In this document: positions 8,403 to 14,699 of the stretch, piece by piece
Position numbering within the stretch: position 1 is the stretch's first letter
Layout: each line of letters starts with the position of its first letter
Assembly: GCA_002431395.1 (NCBI GenBank)
Contig: DJEU01000025.1
Location: 76,820-140,819 of the forward strand
Origin: Lachnoclostridium sp. UBA5890
GTDB taxonomy: Bacteria; Bacillota; Clostridia; Lachnospirales; Lachnospiraceae
Direction of reading: 5' to 3'
DNA length: 64,000 bases
The notes under the pieces: generated by a model
Told to the model about the DNA's origin: nothing
The model's database searches: none
Seen by the model: only the letters and a program-made list of their open reading frames with translations
Made by a program: the position numbers and the translations under genes

Positions 8403-9296
8403 ATGAGTGATAAAAGAAGTGTTAAGTTTTTATATTTTAGACCATATTTATTTGATGAAACTACAAATGTTAAAGACCCATTTAATTTTGCTGAATGGAT
8501 TGTTAATTATAAAAAAGCTGGTAAGATTTTGGAAAAAGTGGATTTAAAAGATGGTTTTTCGGCAAGAGTTGAAGAACATATATACGACGATATAAAAGAT
8601 TTGCATGGTGTTTGTTTTGTTCGTATGCGCGGAGAAAATTTACCTTCGAAAGTGGCAGAAGGACGAGCACAGGAAGATCTTGATTTGGAAGAAGATGAAT
8701 ATATTGGGGAGGATATGTATATACTTTACGATAGAAAATCTAATGTATTTATGATGCAGGTAAATCGAATCGCTATGACAATTACTCGCATAGCTGAATT
8801 TATAAATAAGACGCGTTTGCAAGATGGTAAATATGTTGCATTTAGTCCTATTACCAATATAGTTTCATTCAATGAAATGAAGCGAAAAAAAACAAGAACA
8901 ATTGAAATATCATGTGAAAATATTCAAGATACAAGCAAGATTAAAAGTGGTATTTTAAAACGTATATGTGATGATGTGATGGGAATTGGATGCAAAATTT
9001 ACGCAATCAGATTTAGTGTTGGGAGAAGTCGAAATGATGAATTATCTCCAGCCGAATCGCAAAAAATGATTGATGATATTATTAATAGATCTGTTAATGT
9101 TAATACGGCAAAGGCAACCTTTCAGGATTCAATGACAGGAGAGGTGGAATATGTTGATTTGTTACAGAATAAAGTGATGTCTAGAATTGAATTTGAAATA
9201 AGTGGTCGAGAAAGGTTACATATGGATGTTACATTTGCTAAGATGAAGCAAGAATACTTATCAAAACACATTCTCAAAGCTTTACATATTAATTAG
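8403..9296 (+). CDS. Accessory protein, DUF6731-like, unknown function
   Basis: A 297-residue soluble protein, noticeably AT-richer than the tail genes. It starts MSDKRSVKFLYFRPYLFD and has GVCFVRMRGENLPSKV, YIGEDMYILYDRKSNVFMMQVNR and KMIDDIINRSVNVNTAKATF. The overall pattern resembles proteins annotated DUF6731; I am not certain of the family number. It is transcribed from its own promoter together with the membrane protein downstream (16-bp gap), after lysis and outside the structural operon. This is a place where phages carry lysogenic-conversion, superinfection-exclusion or anti-phage genes. No catalytic motif is evident. Confidence 0.65.
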   Translation: MSDKRSVKFLYFRPYLFDETTNVKDPFNFAEWIVNYKKAGKILEKVDLKDGFSARVEEHIYDDIKDLHGVCFVRMRGENLPSKVAEGRAQEDLDLEEDEYIGEDMYILYDRKSNVFMMQVNRIAMTITRIAEFINKTRLQDGKYVAFSPITNIVSFNEMKRKKTRTIEISCENIQDTSKIKSGILKRICDDVMGIGCKIYAIRFSVGRSRNDELSPAESQKMIDDIINRSVNVNTAKATFQDSMTGEVEYVDLLQNKVMSRIEFEISGRERLHMDVTFAKMKQEYLSKHILKALHIN

Positions 9297-9312
9297 AGAT
9301 GGAGGAGTGTTT

Positions 9313-9825
9313 ATGGAAAAAGCAATAGAAAGGGGGGGACCATATATTATTGCTACAATATTTACTGTAGCCTGGTATTTTTTAGGGGCGGATTTGACTG
9401 GAAGTCAAGGATATGATGGGGCATTAGAGGCTTCCATTTCTATGTGTTCTATTTTGCTTGGCTTTGTTGTGGCGATATTTCCAGTTGTTTTATCATTACG
9501 ATCAAAAGGAAATTATATAGATCGAGTGATAGTGCAAGGCGGGAAATTATTGAAATCATATAATGTGGAAGCAGTTATGAGTGGTTTTGCACTTATAATA
9601 ATTGTGATTTTTAATTTCTTTCGTTTTGATACGAGGGAGAGTATAAAAAGATTATTATTTTTTTTCTGGTTATTTTGCATTGTTCTTTTTATCGGTTGTT
9701 GTATCAGATCTATGTATTTTTGGTTTTATATTATTTTTACAAACGAGAAAAACAATAATTCTATTCCACCTGAAGGAGAAGCTGAAAGACGATATAAAGA
9801 GGAGTATAAACGTAAAAATGTGTAA
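9313..9825 (+). CDS. Four-helix membrane protein, partner of the upstream gene
   Basis: A 170-residue protein with hydrophobic segments at about residues 10-28, 42-65, 88-108 and 115-140, and a short charged C-terminal tail (PEGEAERRYKEEYKRKNV). ATG 9313 has GGAGG at 9301-9305. It forms a two-gene unit with the preceding soluble protein. A cytosolic sensor plus small membrane protein is a layout seen in exclusion and abortive systems, but nothing here proves that role. Confidence 0.65.
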   Translation: MEKAIERGGPYIIATIFTVAWYFLGADLTGSQGYDGALEASISMCSILLGFVVAIFPVVLSLRSKGNYIDRVIVQGGKLLKSYNVEAVMSGFALIIIVIFNFFRFDTRESIKRLLFFFWLFCIVLFIGCCIRSMYFWFYIIFTNEKNNNSIPPEGEAERRYKEEYKRKNV

Positions 9826-9848
9826 GAGATGATACCCAAAATCGTGTA

Positions 9849-9877
9849 AAAAGTGTCAGATTCTGACACTTTTTTTA
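9849..9877. repeat. 17-bp palindrome, copy 2, terminator-like
   Basis: The core GTGTCAGATTCTGACAC at 9853-9869 is extended by A/T pairs and followed by a T7 run on the plus strand. This copy can act as an intrinsic terminator for the moron, 27 bases past its stop codon, but the core sequence is the same as in copies that lack a T run. Confidence 0.9.
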
Positions 9878-9906
9878 TGCCATTCTATAAAGAAACAAAA
9901 TAATGC

Positions 9907-9936
9907 TTGACAAATACTACATAAATGTAGTAAAAT
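9907..9936 (+). promoter_or_regulatory. Promoter with an embedded 18-bp dyad operator
   Basis: TTGACA at 9907-9912, 18 bases, TAAAAT at 9931-9936. TACTACAT-AA-ATGTAGTA (9915-9932), a dyad with perfect 8-bp arms, fills the spacer. The TAC...GTA type dyad resembles BlaI/CopY-class operators, but no such repressor is encoded in the window. Confidence 0.75.
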
Positions 9937-9962
9937 AAAATCATAGAAAGGAGGTAACCAAT

Positions 9963-10082
9963 GTGGGAAAGCAAAAGAAGAAAAAGAAAACGCCAATCAA
10001 GTGGCAAGAACTTCTGGTAAATGCACTGATTGACATTTTCGTAGGAATCATCCTAATCCTCGTCCAAAAGATTTTAGGATAG
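9963..10082 (+). CDS. Small membrane peptide, candidate type I toxin
   Basis: A GTG start with AGGAGG about 8 bases upstream gives a 39-residue product, beginning with a Lys-rich stretch (GKQKKKKKTPIKWQELLV) and ending in one hydrophobic helix (NALIDIFVGIILILVQKILG). Small basic-plus-hydrophobic peptides of this size are typical of membrane-acting type I toxins. It has its own promoter and terminator and a leftward promoter just downstream (10135-10163) that could make an antisense RNA. An alternative ATG two bases earlier gives only 19 residues in another frame. Confidence 0.55.
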   Translation: MGKQKKKKKTPIKWQELLVNALIDIFVGIILILVQKILG

Positions 10083-10084
10083 TT

Positions 10085-10134
10085 CCAAAAGGGATTTTCA
10101 ATAGGGGGCAATAAAGCCCCCGCCCTTTTAAAAC
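10085..10134. terminator. Hairpin terminator after the small peptide gene
   Basis: GGGGGC-AATAAA-GCCCCC with outer AAAAGGG/CCCTTTT pairing, followed by TTTTAAAA. It could stop transcription rightward from the peptide gene. Confidence 0.7.
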
Positions 10135-10163
10135 AATATAACACAAACCCACAAAGGTGTAAA
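10135..10163 (-). promoter_or_regulatory. Leftward promoter, candidate antisense RNA
   Basis: Read on the minus strand: TTTACA, 17 bases, TATATT. A transcript from here would start near 10128 and run antisense across the 3' part of the small peptide gene. AT-rich DNA can give such a match by chance. Confidence 0.4.
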
Positions 10164-10165
10164 GC

Positions 10166-10261
10166 ATGATTTTAAAATTAGGCATTTTTCTAGTGGCTAT
10201 CGGGCTTATTAAGCTCGTGGTGTTGCTTGTAATGCGACACAAGGAAGGAGAAGATGAATGA
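10166..10261 (+). CDS. Tiny membrane peptide, 31 residues
   Basis: The product is one hydrophobic helix with a charged tail (MILKLGIFLVAIGLIKLVV then LLVMRHKEGEDE). Its stop overlaps the ATG of the XRE gene by 4 bases, so the two are probably translationally coupled. The upstream ribosome binding site (AAAGG) is weak. Confidence 0.45.
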   Translation: MILKLGIFLVAIGLIKLVVLLVMRHKEGEDE

Positions 10262-10461
10262 GCTTTTCGGAAAATCTTCGTCGTGCCAGAAAGCACGCTG
10301 GGATGAATCAGACACAACTTGCGGAGGCAATTGGAAGCAAGCAAAATGACGTGAGTCGATGGGAAAAGGCAGAGTTTACACCAAACATTGAAAAAGTGGT
10401 TAAGATCTGTCAGGTGCTGCATGTCTCCGCAGATGAGTTGTTGGAGACTGGAATTAAGTAG
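10258..10461 (+). CDS. Small XRE-family DNA-binding protein
   Basis: A 67-residue protein that is almost entirely a Cro/CI-type helix-turn-helix: MSFSENLRRARKHAGMNQTQLAEAIG, then SKQNDVSRWEKAEFTPN and a C-terminal LHVSADELLETG. AAGGAGAAG lies just upstream. It may control nearby toxin-like genes or the lysogeny switch. A terminator follows 11 bases after the stop. Confidence 0.85.
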   Translation: MSFSENLRRARKHAGMNQTQLAEAIGSKQNDVSRWEKAEFTPNIEKVVKICQVLHVSADELLETGIK

Positions 10462-10472
10462 TAGAAGAAAGT

Positions 10473-10506
10473 AAAGAGGTGTCGGTTTTGATGCCTCTTT
10501 GTTTTT
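10473..10506 (+). terminator. Terminator after the small XRE gene
   Basis: AAAGAGGTGTC pairs with GATGCCTCTTT around a GGTTTT loop, followed by GTTTTTG. Confidence 0.8.
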
Positions 10507-10521
10507 GTTAGCAATATTTAA

Positions 10522-10551
10522 TTGACGAAATATGTAATTTTATAGTATAAT
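10522..10551 (+). promoter_or_regulatory. Promoter of a type I toxin mRNA
   Basis: TTGACG, 18 bases, TATAAT. The transcript would start near 10558 and carry a structured leader: CTACC...GGTAG and CCCTCC-TTTC-GGAGGG hairpins before the peptide gene at 10666. Confidence 0.75.
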
Positions 10552-10665
10552 GTTTCTTGTGCTACCAAAGATGGTAGGCGGTTAGTCCCTCCTTTCGGAG
10601 GGGATTCGACCCTCTGATTACATAAAGCATCTTCTTCGGAAGAGCAAGTGAAAGGAGGGAGGCCT

Positions 10666-10749
10666 ATGACTATAGAGCAATTATTTGATTTTTTTATGGT
10701 AATAACAGCAGTTGCTGGTTTGTTTTATACGATTGGTAAACGAAAATAA
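10666..10749 (+). CDS. Holin-like type I toxin peptide, Fst/TxpA-like
   Basis: A 27-residue peptide (MTIEQLFDFFMVITAVAGLF then YTIGKRK) with a strong AAAGGAGGGAGG site. One membrane helix followed by a short basic tail is the pattern of small Firmicute toxins such as Fst and TxpA. The gene has a long structured leader, and a convergent consensus promoter lies about 100 bases downstream. The 5' sequences of the two opposing RNAs resemble each other (GCTACC and CGGT(T/C)AGTCCC). This is the classic convergent type I arrangement with a shared bidirectional terminator. Confidence 0.75.
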   Translation: MTIEQLFDFFMVITAVAGLFYTIGKRK

Positions 10750-10782
10750 CCGCCCAAAGCCTTCCAAACTTAGCGGTTATTT
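10744..10782. terminator. Shared bidirectional terminator of the toxin/antitoxin pair
   Basis: A perfect 10-bp stem, AAATAACCGC with GCGGTTATTT, starts inside the last codons of the toxin gene. A/T flanks on both sides make it usable in both directions. Confidence 0.8.
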
Positions 10783-10839
10783 CGTTTAAGTTATGAGGGG
10801 ACTGACCGTCTGCTTTACGGTAGCACACCTTTTTTATCT
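10744..10839 (-). ncRNA. Candidate antitoxin RNA, convergent to the toxin mRNA
   Basis: A leftward promoter at 10846-10874 would start an RNA near 10839 that ends at the shared stem. Its 5' part folds as ACCGT-AAAGCAG-ACGGT and carries CTACC, complementary to GGTAG in the toxin leader. The start point and length are inferred from the promoter and terminator positions. Confidence 0.6.
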
Positions 10840-10845
10840 ATCTTT

Positions 10846-10874
10846 ATTATAGTCATAATATTTTAAAATGTCAA
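10846..10874 (-). promoter_or_regulatory. Consensus promoter of the antitoxin RNA
   Basis: Minus strand TTGACA, 17 bases, TATAAT: a perfect sigma-A match, stronger than the opposing toxin promoter, as is usual for type I antitoxins. Confidence 0.85.
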
Positions 10875-10962
10875 TAGGCTGGTGAAAAGAAAGCTGGAGG
10901 TGCGATGTGAAAGCAGATAAATAATATTAAGATATGTAGTTAAAAACGTAAGTTTTTGCAAT

Positions 10963-10991
10963 AGCCGGCTTTCCCTCTGGCTTTATTTTTT
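10963..10991 (+). terminator. Possible weak terminator
   Basis: AGCCG...TGGCT with a 10-base loop, followed by TTATTTTTTT. Which transcript it would end is unclear, because the only upstream genes already have their own terminators. Confidence 0.4.
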
Positions 10992-11022
10992 TGCCCAAGA
11001 GAAAAAAGAAGAAAACACAAAA

Positions 11023-11077
11023 AAGTGTGTAAAAAGTGTGTATAAGTATTGACAAGTGTGTAAAAAGTGTGTATAAT
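11023..11077 (+). promoter_or_regulatory. hicAB promoter with a direct-repeat operator
   Basis: TTGACA at 11049-11054, 17 bases, TATAAT at 11072-11077. Two identical 23-base units (AAGTGTGTAAAAAGTGTGTA plus TAA) lie at 11023-11045 and 11054-11076, 31 bases apart. The second covers the promoter spacer. This is a probable binding site for HicB, which normally represses its own operon. Confidence 0.8.
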
Positions 11078-11128
11078 GCAAAGTGAGAGGTGGGAAAATA
11101 AAAAAATAGAGGAAGGAGATAATTATTA

Positions 11129-11302
11129 TTGAAACAACGTGAGTTAGTAAAAAAGCTCGAAAGTGCAGGGTTCGTTTTTGAGCGTCATGGTAGTAGGCAT
11201 GATATTTATGCCAGAGGGACAGAGAAAGAAGAAGTTCCCCGACATAAAGAAATTAATGAAAGACTAGCAAAAGTAATTTTGAGGAGAAGGGGATTGTTAT
11301 AA
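11129..11302 (+). CDS. hicA: HicA-type mRNA interferase toxin
   Basis: A TTG start behind GGAAGGAG gives a 57-residue product beginning KQRELVKKLESAGFVFERHG. The segment HGSRHDIYARG contains the catalytic His of the HicA double-stranded-RNA-binding-like fold, followed by PRHKEINERLAKVILRRRGL. Size and order (toxin first) match hicAB loci. HicA cleaves mRNA unless bound by HicB, which is encoded 51 bases downstream. The TTG start fits low toxin output. Confidence 0.88.
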   Translation: MKQRELVKKLESAGFVFERHGSRHDIYARGTEKEEVPRHKEINERLAKVILRRRGLL

Positions 11303-11353
11303 TCCCCTCCCCCAAAAAATATATAAATACAAATAAAATGGAGGTTGATAGGA

Positions 11354-11773
11354 ATGAAAGCTGTATATCCTGTGTTTTTTACAAAAGCGGAGGATGTTAT
11401 TCTAGTAGAGGTTCCAGATTTAGAAATAGTAACTGAAGGAGAAGATATGTCTGATGCAATTGAAATGGCTAGAGATGCAATTGAATTAAAATGCGTATCT
11501 TTGGAAGATGATGGTGTGACAATACCGCAACCATCTTCGTTAGAACAGTTAGATGTTAATGAAGGAACTTTTGCTCAAGACGGTCAAACCGTTATTTCTC
11601 TTGTTGATATTGATTCTACAGAATATCGAAGAAAAATCGATACAAAAACTGTGAGACGAAATGTGGCTTTGCCAAGTTGGTTAAACTATGAAGCTGAACA
11701 TGCAGGAATAAATGTTTCACGGATTTTGCAAGAGGCTTTGAAAACTACACTCGGAGTTAAAAGAACAATGTAG
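11354..11773 (+). CDS. hicB: HicB-type antitoxin
   Basis: A 139-residue protein with a degraded RNase-H-like N-terminal domain (KAVYPVFFTKAEDVILVEVPDLEIVTEGEDMSDAIEMARDAIE) typical of HicB, and a C-terminal ribbon-helix-helix-like DNA-binding segment (RRNVALPSWLNYEAEHAGINVSRILQEAL). It would neutralise HicA and bind the direct repeats at the promoter. ATG 11354 has ATGGAGG upstream. Confidence 0.9.
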   Translation: MKAVYPVFFTKAEDVILVEVPDLEIVTEGEDMSDAIEMARDAIELKCVSLEDDGVTIPQPSSLEQLDVNEGTFAQDGQTVISLVDIDSTEYRRKIDTKTVRRNVALPSWLNYEAEHAGINVSRILQEALKTTLGVKRTM

Positions 11774-11874
11774 AATAAGAGAGATTTTATTACTTCGCAT
11801 GTTGCAAGAAATGGAGTGATGCTATATGATGGATAGAAGGGTTGTTACTAATTTTTAAGAAATGATTTGTGAAG

Positions 11875-11904
11875 AAAAAGGTGTCAGAATTTGACACCTT
11901 TTTT
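11875..11904. repeat. 17-bp palindrome, copy 3, terminator-like
   Basis: Core GTGTCAGAATTTGACAC at 11881-11897, with one arm change (C to T) that remains a G-U pair in RNA. Extended G/C and A/T pairs and T runs on both strands let it terminate both hicAB and the opposing minus-strand gene, which ends 24 bases away. Confidence 0.9.
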
Positions 11905-11921
11905 CACATTAAGTATATAAC

Positions 11922-13640
11922 TTACTCGTTTTCATCCTCATCTTCATCATCTAAATCAGACGAGGAATCTTCCGGCTGTGGAATGCTCTTGTAGATTACA
12001 TTGTTTTGTGATTGACGGAATTCTTCAGCAACCATTGTTTTCTTAAATTCAGCAGTAGGATCAATGTCGGCAACAATTTGTTCCAGTTCTTTGACGGATG
12101 TGTAGAAAAATTCCTTTCTTAAGTTTACTTTGTTTACACGTTTTTCATTTAAAAGTTGATGCAACTTATTTTCCAAAGCAACGGCATCATCAGAGAAGAT
12201 AAAACTATGGACGTCAAATTTGAATGGAACGCTCGCACTTCCTAACTCATTTACTCTGTCTTGTGGATCAAGTCTGCGCGTCATACCGATTTTGAAAATG
12301 TTTCTTCCGAATGAACCGAGGTTACTTATAATATAGACATTTCCAGCTTTTCCATTTTGCAAATTAGAAATTTCTTCTTTTTTCAATGTAACATCCGAAA
12401 GCTGTTTTTCCAATTCTAATATTCGGCGACGGAGAGCAGCGGCTTCTTCGTCACTGCTTTGATCCAATTGTTGATTGAGTTTTGATAATTCATTTTTGTA
12501 TTTTTCTTCTTCTTGCTCTACTTTTTTCTTTGCATCGGCTAACGCTTTGCGTTCCGCTGCTTCTTGCCGCATTTGTTCACGGATGGCAAGTTGTTCCTGG
12601 CGAGCCTGTTCTTTTTTTACGTAGTAATTGTATTCGATTTTTACGGCTTCAAGAAAGAAATATTCCAATTCGCCTATAAATGAAGTGAGCGTGCCGGCAA
12701 TAGATTGATTTCCATTTCCGGCAATGGATAAATATTTGGCAGTCATTGCTTTAACTTTTTCAGTCGCTTCGTCGAGCTTGCTATACTTTAAGGAGTATAA
12801 AATATTTTGCAATTCTGAACGAAGAGCTATCGTCATAAGCCGGTAGATTGCTTTATTAGCTTTTGTGGTATAACGAGCGGAGTATCGTTCTGTAAGTTTT
12901 GTAATCTGTTTATCATTTTTACGGTAGGCCTTGCGCAGAGATTTGACATCCATGCAGTGAAACTCCAGAGTTTCCGAAGCCTGCAATTCAATAATTTCTT
13001 TTTCAAGTTCTTCGGTTAAGCGGGATCTATTGTCAATGCAATAAACGACACTTTTGTATAGATCTTTAATACGTTTAATCCTGTTTTTCTGCGTCTCCAA
13101 TTGTTTTTGAGAAGCAATTTCTTTTTGTGTTAGTTCAATTATTGCATCTTGCAGTTCCGCTTCTGTATGCCTTTGTTCAACGAGGCGTTCGTTAATTGAA
13201 GCCAGTTCCTGTTTCATTTCATCTTTTTCTTGTGCAAAATCTTTTTGCGCTTGTTCGACTAGTTTAGTAACTTCATCGTAACGATCGCAGCCAATTTCAT
13301 AGAATTTCTTTTGTGTCTTTTCAGCGGTTTGATATAGTTCCATAAATTTTTCGTCGCGTTTCTTTTGAAGATATAGTCCCAATATTCCAAATATAGGCGC
13401 AATGACTAGAAACCATAGCGCAAACATGATGGCTATAAATTCTGTCTTATATAAAAATGCAAGTTTTTCATTCTCTAACATAATATCATATAATGGTTTT
13501 CTTTTTAAAGGTATCGAATTGTCTGTGGAAGATGAAGGTGTTGATTTTTTTGTAGAATATGTATTTTGGTGTGTTATAACATATATACAAAAGAACAGCA
13601 TAATAGTTACAGTAAGTAGAATAAATATAGTTACAGTCAT
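11922..13640 (-). CDS. Membrane-anchored DUF4041-like protein with T5orf172 (GIY-YIG-like) domain
   Basis: A 572-residue protein. There are two hydrophobic segments near the N-terminus (about residues 3-22 and 68-90), then a long coiled coil (about 90-210). A DUF4041-like region follows (LEFHCMDVKSLRKAYRKND, IYRLMTIALRSELQNILYSL), and then a second coiled coil. The C-terminal T5orf172/MUG113 domain is GNVYIISNLGSFGRNIFKIG followed by MTRRLDPQDRVNELGSASVPFKFDVHSF, a GIY-YIG nuclease relative. ATG 13640 follows GGGGGGA; the longer frame to 13703 has no such site. It is a single gene on the strand opposite its neighbours, with its own promoter. DUF4041 proteins occur in prophages, and a role against incoming DNA is possible but unproven. 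Confidence 0.82.
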   Translation of the reverse strand: MTVTIFILLTVTIMLFFCIYVITHQNTYSTKKSTPSSSTDNSIPLKRKPLYDIMLENEKLAFLYKTEFIAIMFALWFLVIAPIFGILGLYLQKKRDEKFMELYQTAEKTQKKFYEIGCDRYDEVTKLVEQAQKDFAQEKDEMKQELASINERLVEQRHTEAELQDAIIELTQKEIASQKQLETQKNRIKRIKDLYKSVVYCIDNRSRLTEELEKEIIELQASETLEFHCMDVKSLRKAYRKNDKQITKLTERYSARYTTKANKAIYRLMTIALRSELQNILYSLKYSKLDEATEKVKAMTAKYLSIAGNGNQSIAGTLTSFIGELEYFFLEAVKIEYNYYVKKEQARQEQLAIREQMRQEAAERKALADAKKKVEQEEEKYKNELSKLNQQLDQSSDEEAAALRRRILELEKQLSDVTLKKEEISNLQNGKAGNVYIISNLGSFGRNIFKIGMTRRLDPQDRVNELGSASVPFKFDVHSFIFSDDAVALENKLHQLLNEKRVNKVNLRKEFFYTSVKELEQIVADIDPTAEFKKTMVAEEFRQSQNNVIYKSIPQPEDSSSDLDDEDEDENE

Positions 13641-13669
13641 AATGGAATCCCCCCAATAAGTTTTTTTCC

Positions 13670-13698
13670 ATCTTATCATATATGGAATTTTTTGTAAA
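13670..13698 (-). promoter_or_regulatory. Promoter of the DUF4041/GIY-YIG gene
   Basis: Minus strand TTTACA, 17 bases, TAAGAT, with the -35 box 8 bp from palindrome copy 4. Confidence 0.65.
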
Positions 13699-13700
13699 GA

Positions 13701-13729
13701 CAAAAGGTGTCAGAATCTGACACCTTTTG
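13701..13729. repeat. 17-bp palindrome, copy 4
   Basis: Core GTGTCAGAATCTGACAC at 13707-13723, extended to a 29-base palindrome by CAAAAG/CTTTTG. It lies upstream of the minus-strand membrane gene and downstream of the repressor gene, so it may also end repressor transcription. Confidence 0.92.
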
Positions 13730-13773
13730 CAATAAAAAAGAGAGAACCAGTCTCTCCCCAATACGCTTATTTA

Positions 13774-14151
13774 TTATTTTTTGTCTTTAGAAAGCCCCTT
13801 TTTAAAGTGTTCAATGGCAGCTTTCCGGATTTCTGGATCAAGTTCAAAGTATAGTTTTATAATTTCAAGTTCTAAACTCGTTGCATTTTTATCTTTGATA
13901 AATTCATCTAAACTAAATGTATCAGCTTGTCTGTACATAGGGGCAATGCCGTCTAATAGCCATTCTTCGCGCACGTTAAAAGTACTACAGATTAATTTAA
14001 ATAGGGACATTTTTTGATCTGGGCGAGCTAGTGCATTCCTTTCAATATTGTTAATCACAGATCTGCTAACACCGAGGCGTTCTCCAAATTCAGTTTGACT
14101 TAAATGGAGATGTTTTTTTCTTAATTCTCTAATTCGTTCATATGTTTCCAT
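13774..14151 (-). CDS. Phage CI-like repressor, XRE family
   Basis: A 125-residue protein with an N-terminal helix-turn-helix (LSQTEFGERLGVSRSVINNIERNAL, about residues 17-42), then NVREEWLLDGIAPMYRQAD and an acidic linker. It lacks the peptidase (LexA-type) domain of lambda CI, so induction must work another way. It is transcribed leftward from a promoter divergent from the early rightward promoter, the expected place for the lysogeny repressor. Confidence 0.88.
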   Translation of the reverse strand: METYERIRELRKKHLHLSQTEFGERLGVSRSVINNIERNALARPDQKMSLFKLICSTFNVREEWLLDGIAPMYRQADTFSLDEFIKDKNATSLELEIIKLYFELDPEIRKAAIEHFKKGLSKDKK

Positions 14152-14188
14152 TTATACAGCATTCTCCTTTCTATAATGGTTTTACACT

Positions 14189-14278
14189 AATATACAACAT
14201 ATTTTTGAGCTAGTCAAGCCAAAAAAATGGCACAACTCAAAAAAATGACTTGACAGATTCAAAAAGAGACTATATAAT
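14189..14278. promoter_or_regulatory. Divergent lysogeny/early promoter region with operators
   Basis: Leftward (repressor): TTGACT at 14212-14217 and TATATT at 14189-14194, both on the minus strand, 17-base spacer. Rightward (early): TTGACA at 14250-14255 and TATAAT at 14273-14278, 17-base spacer. Half-sites of the form CAAGTCA/TGACTTG occur around both -35 boxes and again after the rightward start (TATCAAGTCA near 14286-14295). A further copy (TTACTTGACTTTTAG) lies ahead of the 15256 gene. They are likely repressor-binding sites. Confidence 0.8.
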
Positions 14279-14350
14279 GACTTTATCAAGTCAAAAGAAG
14301 AAAGAAAACGAACTGAACAAATCAAATAGTTTTATCGGGAGGTGAAAGGT

Positions 14351-14515
14351 ATGGAAGAAGTCAAAACTTTTGTTCCGTCGGAATATAAACAAGAAGCTAA
14401 AGAAGTAGTAGATTTTTTGGCGGACTTAAATCAGGAAGAGAAAAAAGGATTCCTGATGTTCATGCAAGGAATCAAAGTAGCCAAAAGCATGGAAAAGAAA
14501 ACCAAAACTGCATAG
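14351..14515 (+). CDS. Small early phage protein, 54 residues
   Basis: ATG 14351 follows GGGAGGTGAAAGGT. The product, MEEVKTFVPSEYKQEAKEVV followed by DFLADLNQEEKKGFLMFMQG and a Lys-rich end, resembles small helical proteins that often follow the repressor in Firmicute prophages. It is the first gene of the rightward early transcript and ends 10 bases before the next start. Confidence 0.65.
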   Translation: MEEVKTFVPSEYKQEAKEVVDFLADLNQEEKKGFLMFMQGIKVAKSMEKKTKTA

Positions 14516-14525
14516 GAGGAGCAAC

Positions 14526-14699
14526 ATGATCAACATGACTTTGACGGTAGTAATAGTTGGCTTGGTGGCTTATAGTATTCATTTGAAAATTGTAATGAAA
14601 ACCATAAAGGCTTTTTTACAAATGAAAGGCATCAAGCCAACAGATGAAGAGCTAAAGAAATGCTCTGGGATGGTTATACATCATTTTTTCAAAAGCTAA
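14526..14699 (+). CDS. Small membrane protein, paralogue of the 15256 gene
   Basis: A 57-residue product with one N-terminal membrane helix (MINMTLTVVIVGLVAYSIHL) and a conserved tail (MKGIKPTDEELKKCSGMVIHHFFKS). The tail matches that of the gene at 15256-15426 (MRGIEPSKEELEQCGKMVRKNMFK), so the two are duplicates. AGGAGGAGCAAC precedes the ATG. Confidence 0.7.
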   Translation: MINMTLTVVIVGLVAYSIHLKIVMKTIKAFLQMKGIKPTDEELKKCSGMVIHHFFKS

